Of a stretch of DNA of 43,565 nt, positions 37,355 to 43,565 are shown one piece after another. The stretch is from the NCBI GenBank assembly GCA_014084085.1, contig NPFB01000027.1, positions 447,864 through 491,428 on the forward strand, given 5' to 3'. How positions within the stretch are numbered: position 1 is the stretch's first letter; the number at the start of each line of letters is the position of its first letter. This DNA is from Hondaea fermentalgiana (taxonomy: Eukaryota; Sar; Bigyra; Thraustochytrida; Thraustochytriidae). The position numbers were made by a program, and so were the translations under genes. The notes under the pieces were generated by a model. The model did no database searches, was not told the origin of the DNA, and saw nothing but the letters and a program-made list of their open reading frames with translations.

Positions 37355-39552
37355 ATGTTGCTTCGGCATTTGGTGCTCCTGGTGGTCCTCTTCTGTACCT
37401 CAGCCGTGACGAGGGGCGCAACCTGCACCTGCACCCCTTTCGCTTGTTCGAACCGGTCGATTCGTGCTTACTGCACCAACAAAATTGGAGAAGACGAGGA
37501 CCGCAACACTGACGTTTTCGAGCCTCCCCTTTCCTCCTTGACCTCGCTCACGTACCTGTAAGTTTTCTTCGTTGCAGAGTGCTGACGAAGTTTACTAATC
37601 AATCCTGTCTGTAATCGTAGCAATCTGGTACACAATGGGCTGACGGCTATTTCTAAATCTGCTGGCCAGCTGACAAATCTTAAGTCACTGTACGTGCATC
37701 AAGATCGTCGATGTGGCGAGACCTTACTAAGAAAATGGCAACTAATGTTTGCTGTACGAGAAATACCTTGTTGCAGATACATTCACGACAACAAGCTCAC
37801 GGAATTGCCCTCTTCGATCGGGACTTTGACAAAGTTGACATACTTGTACGTTTATTCGGCCAAAGCTGCCCATGCTCCTTGTATGCAAAAAAGATGGCAC
37901 TGACAACTTGAACGCGAGCAAAAACAGAACTCTCTGGTCCAATCAGCTCACGTCCCTCCCCGAGAGCATTTCGGGACTTGCCGAACTTGCCGAATTGTAA
38001 GTCAGATGATGTTATCGAACGGTTGGCGAGACATACAAGAGCTGCCACTAACATCCGCTTCTCGAAAAATACCTTGTTGCAGAAATTTTTCTCACAACAA
38101 CCTCACCGGATTGCCCTCTTCGATTGGGGCTATGACCAATCTGACTCACTTGTACGTGAAAGTTGCCGAAGCTGGCGGTGCTCCTCGAACATTAGAAAGA
38201 TGACCCTCACGCTTGAACGTGAGCAAAACAGACATTTCTACGGCAACAAGCTCACGTCCCTCCCCGAGAGCATTTCAGGACTTTCCGAACTTACCAGCCT
38301 GTAAGTCAGATGATGTTACCGAATGGTCGGAGAGACCTAAAGGAGTTGCCACTAACATTCGCTTTTCCAAAAATACCGAATTGAAGATCTCTCTTTCAGA
38401 ACAAGCTCACGGAGTTGCCCTCTTCGTTTGGATCTCTGCCCAAGCTGGCATACTTGTACGTGAAAGTGTCCAAAGCCGGCGATGCTTTTCAACTGGAATT
38501 TTTTTGGAAAAATAATCTCACGAGCACAAGCACAACAGGTTGGGCGAGACATAAAAGAGTTGCCACTAACATTCGCCTTTTTTTCTTAAATTGCATCATT
38601 GCAGGGACGTAGATAGGAACAAGCTCACGGAGTTGCCCTCTTCGATTGGGACTTTGACCCATATGACTTCGTTGTACGTGAAAGTGGCCAGAGCTGGCCG
38701 TAATCTTTAAATGACAGAAAGGTGAACTCTTACATTTGAACGCGAGCAAAAACAGATTTCTCTCGGACAATCGGCTCACGTCCCTCCCCCAGAACATTTC
38801 TGGACTTTCCGAACTTACCAGCCTGTAAGTCAAATGACGTTATCAAAATGGCGAGATAGAATAATAGTACACGAGCGAACCGCTGGAAACGAACTAACAC
38901 TCCGGTTTCTGCTATAGATACGTGTCTAACAACACTCTCACCTCCCTTCCCGAAAGTTTGTCCGCACTCACAAAGCTCAATAGACTGTAAGCTCAACGCA
39001 CTCACTCATCAGAGCCAGAGACCAAGCCTACTCACAATCAATCGAACAGAGATCTCGACGACACAGATCTTACGACGCTTCCTCAAGCGATCACTAGCTT
39101 GACAAGTCTGACCTACTTGTAAGTCCTTCGCGAGATATTAGCGGTGCAAGAAAGCTCACACGATTTCGATTCGCAGAAGGATTTTCAGGGTTCCTCTCTG
39201 CGGGCCACAGCCAGTTCTTCCTGACTCCCTCAACAATTATTACAGGCCCTATGAAGGAACAGGAGAATTCCGCTCGTGTCAAACGCCGTCCCCTACGGCC
39301 GAGGAGTCGTTAGATTCGGTGGCGCTTATCGTGGGTCCTTTGGTTGGTGCGTTATTGGCCGTCTCCGTGTTTGCCGCTGTCGTCCTTCGTCGCCGCGATC
39401 GCGCGACCAAGCTTGAGGCCAACGCAGTCCCCAACGCAGTCCCTTACGCAGTCCCCTACGCACCAGACGCAGGCCCCTACTCACCAGAAGCAGTCCCCAC
39501 CGCGGTTCCCTACGGCCGAGCTGACAGCGACGAACGAGTGCCACCAATGTGA
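37355..39552 (+). CDS. Leucine-rich-repeat receptor-like membrane protein, 12 exons (LRR gene 1)
   Basis: Exons: 37355-37557, 37621-37689, 37777-37845, 37928-37996, 38083-38151, 38232-38300, 38387-38455, 38605-38673, 38756-38824, 38918-38986, 39050-39118, 39177-39552; total 1269 nt, 422 aa. All introns are GT-AG and phase 2, with branch-like CACTAAC, CACTGAC or TACTAAT. Exon 1 encodes a signal peptide (MLLRHLVLLVVLFC) and a Cys-rich cap. Exons 2-11 are each exactly 69 nt and encode one 23-residue LRR, alternating between NKLTELPSSIG and NQLTSLPESIS types. Exon 12 encodes a Cys-containing C-cap (LCGPQP), a transmembrane helix (VALIVGPLVGALLAVSVF), a basic stop-transfer RRRDR and a short tail with AVPYAVPY repeats. 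It is likely a plasma-membrane recognition or adhesion protein without a kinase domain. One intron uses an AAG acceptor and one LRR exon appears lost. Confidence 0.88.
37621..39118 (+). repeat. Amplified two-exon LRR module (about 305 bp) including introns
   Basis: Exon starts two apart are spaced about 305 bp (37777 to 38083; 37928 to 38232). Introns alternate between a GTACGTGAAAGTGG type and a GTAAGTCAGATGATGT type, each paired with its own LRR sequence type. The duplicated unit is therefore exon A, intron, exon B, intron. Confidence 0.85.
38456..38604 (+). other. Fused intron marking a lost LRR exon
   Basis: This 149-nt intron starts as the GTACGTGAAAGTG type and reaches its usual 3' end (CACAACAG). 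It then continues directly into the middle of the other intron type (GGGCGAGACATAAAAGAG), ending at TTGCAG. The expected SLPESI-type exon between them is absent. LRR gene 2 keeps an exon at the corresponding junction (42874-42942). Confidence 0.7.
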
Positions 39553-39559
39553 TACCGAC

Positions 39560-39725
39560 GAGTCGTCCGTCGGCTATGCCGCTGGCACTTATCGTGGGTC
39601 CTCGGTTTGGTGCGTCTGTGACCGTCTCCGTTTTTGCCGCTGTCTTCATCCACTGCCGACCACTCGCGCGGCCAAGATCGAGGCCGACGAGAACGCCATC
39701 GTCGCCGTTGTTGCCAGAGCCTGGA
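39560..39725 (+). pseudogene. Orphan, frameshifted copy of the LRR-receptor 3' exon
   Basis: Just after the stop of LRR gene 1 comes a second PLALIVGP...VSVFAAV helix-coding stretch, closest to the inverted-repeat copies. After the helix the arginine run is broken, and the tail motif AAKIEADENA lies in another frame. No LRR exons precede it. It is a remnant of a further duplicated gene, or of an alternative 3' exon that has decayed. Confidence 0.7.
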
Positions 39726-41383
39726 TTCAGAGTCCAGGTCATGATTCTCTCTCATGCATCACCGGTATGGATGAGCTCGAAGAGACTATCAATATTTTGA
39801 AAAGCAAGAAAATGCTGAAAGTGATGTTCAATTCCACCTTCAATTGCATCTCCAAAACCAACCAACATCTAGTTCAAATCCTAATGCAAGATTTACTTCA
39901 CCTTCGGAGTTCTGATTCAACCTCGTGCTCAGGAACGTCAACTCGAAGTCCCCATGATGAGTCCTCTTCTGATGAGGCGCCCTTTTCGAAGAAATACCCG
40001 GCGGGGTAAAAGGCCTCGCGACCTGAAGTGCGCTTCTGATTCAGAAATTAATGAGTCCTGTGCATGGATTACGCCTGCTTGAGTTCTCACTCTTCTTGCA
40101 CCAGCAAACCATTTCGTTGACCCGCGTTAAAGGCTTGCATGTGCAGGTGAACGGTCCATGTTGGCTCGCGCCCCCGGCGCGGCTGGTCCCGGAATAAACG
40201 AAAGGCTCTAAATGGCGGATAGGCGACGCGACCGTGCAAAAAAACACCCTTCTTGTCCAAATTTCGTGTCCAAATTGTCCAGATTTTCATGTTCAAGACG
40301 GGCACAAACCAGGGCGCGCTCCCGGAATAAAGATCGTGCAAAATCGCACTTCAGAAATCTAATCTAGGGCCCAGCTTTCTCCACATTGCCTCTTCTGGCC
40401 TTGAACACCAAGTCTCGTGCTACCCTAGTCCCGATACTTACGATCTGAATGTAGACAAACTGTGTTGGCGCTGCGTTCAACGCACCAGCTCGTGCCGGCC
40501 TCTTCGTCATGACATTTTGTCAGCGCATCGCAAGAATGTCAGCAAGTGACAAGCGAGAATAAGGTCACGTGATGTGCACGCACGGATTGCGTGACGCCAA
40601 GATCATACAGGTTGCACTTCGTTGCTGGTATGTTTCTACAAGCTCGAGTGCTGTGGCGATCGTCAGCGTGCGAGAAGATACGCATTTCTTCGAGCCAGTC
40701 AACGATGAGAACCAGCGAGCACTCTCGCATTTAAGATCTGACCTTGGCCATTCGGCCACGATCAGCCTCAAGCTACCTTCTCTGCCAAAGTACTGTGTAT
40801 TTGATCATCATTGAAGGCTGCTTCAAGAAGCTTGCCAATGCTGCTGAGGCGTCTCAGCTCCAGACTCTCACAAAACAAACAAGCAGCACCCGTGCTCGTC
40901 GCGATGTCTTCTCGGGCCTTTTTTCACAAATCACGCGCGTGTCTCAACGCAGCAAGCCAGGCTTGCTTGGCCCGAGAGAAGGATCAAGGATAAATTCTTG
41001 CTTGTCCCTGCTCCAGAGGATGTGCGCATCATCGCCGCAGCCAATCATGATTTTGACCCTTCATGGGAAAGAACAAAGTGCGCTGTGCTCAACTCGCAGC
41101 TGGTCCTCGCCCAACGCTCTCGTCAAATCAATGATGCTCTCGCCGGAATACCTCTTTTACTGCTGTCGCATTGGCCTCAGGAGCAAACTTTGACTGCCTA
41201 AGCGACAATCCGCGGTTCAAAAAGTGAGAAGATGATGATGACGATTCCGCCGTCTTCGCACCAGACTGTCTGTCGTGAAGGCCTCGCTCGGATTTGGAAT
41301 CATATGCTTGCACCCAAGTTAAGAACAGCCAGAAACGAGATCCGCACGCGCGTGCTGTTCCAGCGCGACGCACGTGCCAGACT

Positions 41384-41407
41384 AGCAGCAGCAGCAGCAG
41401 CAGCAGT
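41384..41407. repeat. CAG trinucleotide microsatellite
   Basis: Seven to eight AGC/CAG units inside the insertion specific to the LRR gene 2 flank. Confidence 0.9.
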
Positions 41408-41456
41408 TTAGCAGTGCAGCTGGCAGCCTGGCCGTCAATGCACCCGCGGTCAAAGT

Positions 41457-41483
41457 CACACACACACGCACACACACACACAC
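41457..41483. repeat. CA dinucleotide microsatellite
   Basis: A run of CA units with one G interruption, inside the same insertion. Confidence 0.9.
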
Positions 41484-41990
41484 GGACGAGCGAGGAAAGG
41501 ATCCGTCCAACGTCAGCACTGCGACCACGCTGACGAACAGGGACACGAGCAGCTGCAGCACGCAGCAGTTGCAGACGCCAGCCATGCACGGACTGTAAGC
41601 TGCAGCAGCTGGGCTGCCGGGCCAGCCAGGAGCAGCTGCAGGCGCCTTCTCACTCTCTGACTCCCCTCTGCCTCCCTCTAATGCGCACTCGCCAGCGAGG
41701 GAGATTAAAAGTTTGTTCGGCCAGCATAAAAGTGGAAGAAAGAGGCGGGGAGGGGTACGCAACTTGGTCCAGCGGTAAAGGCCAAGTAGCAGGGACGCGG
41801 GGCGCGCGCACGAAATCATCGCGTCACGTCACGAGGGTGAGGGCCGTCTAAGTCAGGCGAGCCTAGCCAGACCGGCGAACGAGAAGGTATGGCAGCAGAC
41901 CCGCAACAGACGCACGCCCTCGCTGTCGGTTCAGAAGCCAACAACAAGAGCTCAGATTGGTCCTCTCCAAGCAAGAACGGCGTGGTCGCG

Positions 41991-43565
41991 ATGATGCTTC
42001 GGCATTTGCTGCTCCTGGTGCTCCTACTTTGTGCCTCAGCCTTGACGAATGGCGCAACTTGCACCTGCGAACCTTCTCCTTGTGACGGCTCGTCGAAAAG
42101 GGCTGACTGCGCCGGCAGTATTGCCGAAGGCGAGGACCGCGACGCTGACATTTTCGAGCCCCCCCTTTCCTCCTTGACCTCGCTCACGTTCCTGTAAGTT
42201 TTCTTCGTTGCAGAGTGCTGACAAAATTTACTAATCAATCCTGTCTGTAATCGTAGCGATCTGGGGCGCAATGGGCTGACGAATCTGACAAATATCACTG
42301 AATCTCTTGGCCAGCTGGCAAATCTTAGGTATCTGTACGTGCATCAAGATCATCGATGTGGAGAGACCGAAAAGAGTTGCAACTAACGTTTCATTTTTGG
42401 GAAATACCTCTTTGCAGAAGTACCAGCAATAACGAGCTCTCGGAGTTGCCCTCTTCGATTGGTGCTTTGACCAAGTTGACATACCTGTGCGTTTATTTGG
42501 CCAAAGCTACCCATGCTCCTTGAATATATGAAAGATGTCACTGACAACTTGAACGCGAATAAAACCAGCTATACCGCCGCCAACCAGCTCACGTCTCTCC
42601 CCGAGAGCATTTCGGAACTTTCTCAACTTTACTCATTGTAAGTCAGATGATGTTATCGAACGGTTGGCAAGACATGAAAGTGCTGCCACTAACATCCGCT
42701 TCTCGAAAAATACCTTATTGCAGAAATATCGACTCGAACAAGCTCACCGAATTGCCCTCTTCGATTGGGGCATTGACCAATCTGCCATACTTGTACGTGA
42801 AAGTGGCCGAAGCTGCCCATGCTTTTTGTCTGCAAAAAAAGTGCAAGTAAACTCACGAGCACGCGCACAACAGTGCGCCAACGAGTAATTTGCTCACGTC
42901 TCTCCCCGCGAATATTTCGGAACTTTCTCAGCTTACCCGCTTGTAAGTCAGATGATATCTTCGAATGGTGGACGAGACCTAGAAGAGTTGCCACTCACAT
43001 TCGCTTTTTGAGAAATACCTTATTGCAGGGAGCTAAATAATAACAAGCTCACCGAATTGCCATCTTCGATTGGGGCTTTGACCAATGTGACTGGGTTGTA
43101 CGTGAAAGTGGCCAAAGCTGGCCGTGCTCCTGGAATATTAGGCAGATAGCACTGACGTTTGAACGCGAGCCAAAACAGATATCTCAACAATAACCAGCTT
43201 ACGTCCCTTCCCGAGAGCATTTTGGGACTTTCCGAGCTTACCGACCTGTAAGTCAAATGATCTCATCGAGACGGCGAGGCAGGAAAGGATTGCACGAGGG
43301 AATCGCTGGAGGGAAACTAACATTTCGTTTTCTGTTGTAGAGTCCTCGATGACAACCCTTTGACCTCCCTTCCCGAAAGTCTGTTTTCGCTCACAAATCT
43401 CAATTCACTGTACGTTCAACGCACTCGCTCATCAGAACCAGAGAGTCATCGTACTCACTGTCACAATCAATCGAACAGAAGTCTCCACGACACAGATCTT
43501 ACGACGCTTCCTCAAGCGATCACTAGCTTGACAAGTCTGACCTACTTGTAAGTCCTTCGCGAGAT
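41991..43565 (+). CDS. Leucine-rich-repeat receptor-like protein, partial at window end (LRR gene 2)
   Basis: Paralogue of LRR gene 1. Exons in the window: 41991-42193, 42257-42334, 42418-42486, 42569-42637, 42724-42792, 42874-42942, 43029-43097, 43179-43247, 43341-43409, 43479-43547; a further intron starts at 43548 and runs off the end. Exon 1 is 203 nt, as in gene 1, and encodes a signal peptide (MMLRHLLLLVLLLC) and Cys-rich cap. Exon 2 is 78 nt (three extra codons); all other LRR exons are 69 nt and phase 2. The ATG at 41991 aligns with the start of gene 1. An in-frame ATG at 41889 would add 34 residues before the signal peptide and is not conserved. One intron has a GTGCGT donor. The last exon seen is almost identical to exon 11 of gene 1, so a transmembrane exon is expected just beyond the window. 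Confidence 0.85.

Larger units (their letters stand above)
39726..41990. other. Region between the LRR genes; no gene seen
   Basis: Plus-strand frame 39344-40009 stays open beyond the orphan exon with a Ser/Lys-rich sequence, but I see no domain. 40020-40560 contains two CCCGGAATAAA blocks (about 40188 and 40321) and repeated TGTCCAAAT. From about 40948 the sequence is the duplicated 5' flank of LRR gene 2, interrupted by about 360 bases rich in CAG and CA repeats (about 41170-41535). Confidence 0.5.
40948..41990 (+). repeat. Segmental duplication, copy 2 (5' flank of LRR gene 2)
   Basis: Homologous to 36733-37354 in the same orientation. The offset between the two gene starts is 4636 bases, giving the size of the tandem duplication. 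Confidence 0.85.

Noticed and set aside
41764..41790. tRNA-like A-box (TGGTCCAGCGG)
   Set aside because: No B-box, acceptor stem or anticodon arm can be drawn around it.
41889..41990. Upstream in-frame ATG for LRR gene 2
   Set aside because: The position is ATA in the paralogue, and it would bury the signal peptide 35 residues in; 41991 matches the conserved start.
37621..43547. Regularly spaced 69-base repeats looking like a CRISPR-type array
   Set aside because: The repeats are in-frame LRR exons with splice signals and the spacers are introns related to one another.

Overview
The window looks like nuclear DNA of a unicellular eukaryote, most likely a thraustochytrid (labyrinthulomycete stramenopile). 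This rests on very long intronless ORFs next to small intron-rich genes, GT-AG introns with CACTAAC/TACTAAT-like branch sites, a Tmc-type PAS membrane protein, a four-in-one cyclic-nucleotide-gated channel and short-repeat-rich upstream regions. The species is an inference; I could not run a database search.

Layout. 655-5940 (+) encodes a 1761-aa multi-pass membrane protein with a PAS domain (tiny-macrocysts B-like). 6089-13783 (-) encodes a 2564-aa channel with four six-helix channel modules and four cyclic-nucleotide-binding domains in one chain. 15664-17106 (+) is the ESCRT-I subunit TSG101/Vps23. 17479-21684 (-) is MIOS, a GATOR2 subunit of TORC1 nutrient signalling. 23963-30544 (+) encodes a 2193-aa protein joining an APH-like kinase fold, a NACHT NTPase and C-terminal ankyrin repeats. 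30792-33602 (-) encodes a 936-aa protein with a tryptophan 2,3-dioxygenase-like half and a kynureninase-like PLP half.

The right third (about 35-43.6 kb) differs. It holds a 1.15-kb inverted repeat built from two head-to-head copies of a receptor 3' end, then two tandem paralogous leucine-rich-repeat receptor-like genes (37355-39552 complete, 41991->43565 cut by the window edge). An orphan, frameshifted 3'-exon copy lies between them. I could rebuild both LRR genes exon by exon: nearly every LRR is one 69-nt exon bounded by phase-2 introns, and pairs of exons plus introns form a roughly 305-bp unit that has been amplified.

How the genes relate. They are mostly independent housekeeping, signalling and sensing genes, arranged as convergent and divergent pairs. 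TSG101 and MIOS both act at the endolysosome. The NACHT protein and the LRR receptors are both of classes used in recognition or innate immunity in other eukaryotes. The strongest candidates for something undescribed are the kinase-NACHT-ankyrin protein, the dioxygenase/kynureninase-like fusion, the concatenated channel with an aberrant third pore, and the exon-modular LRR cluster with its inverted repeat.
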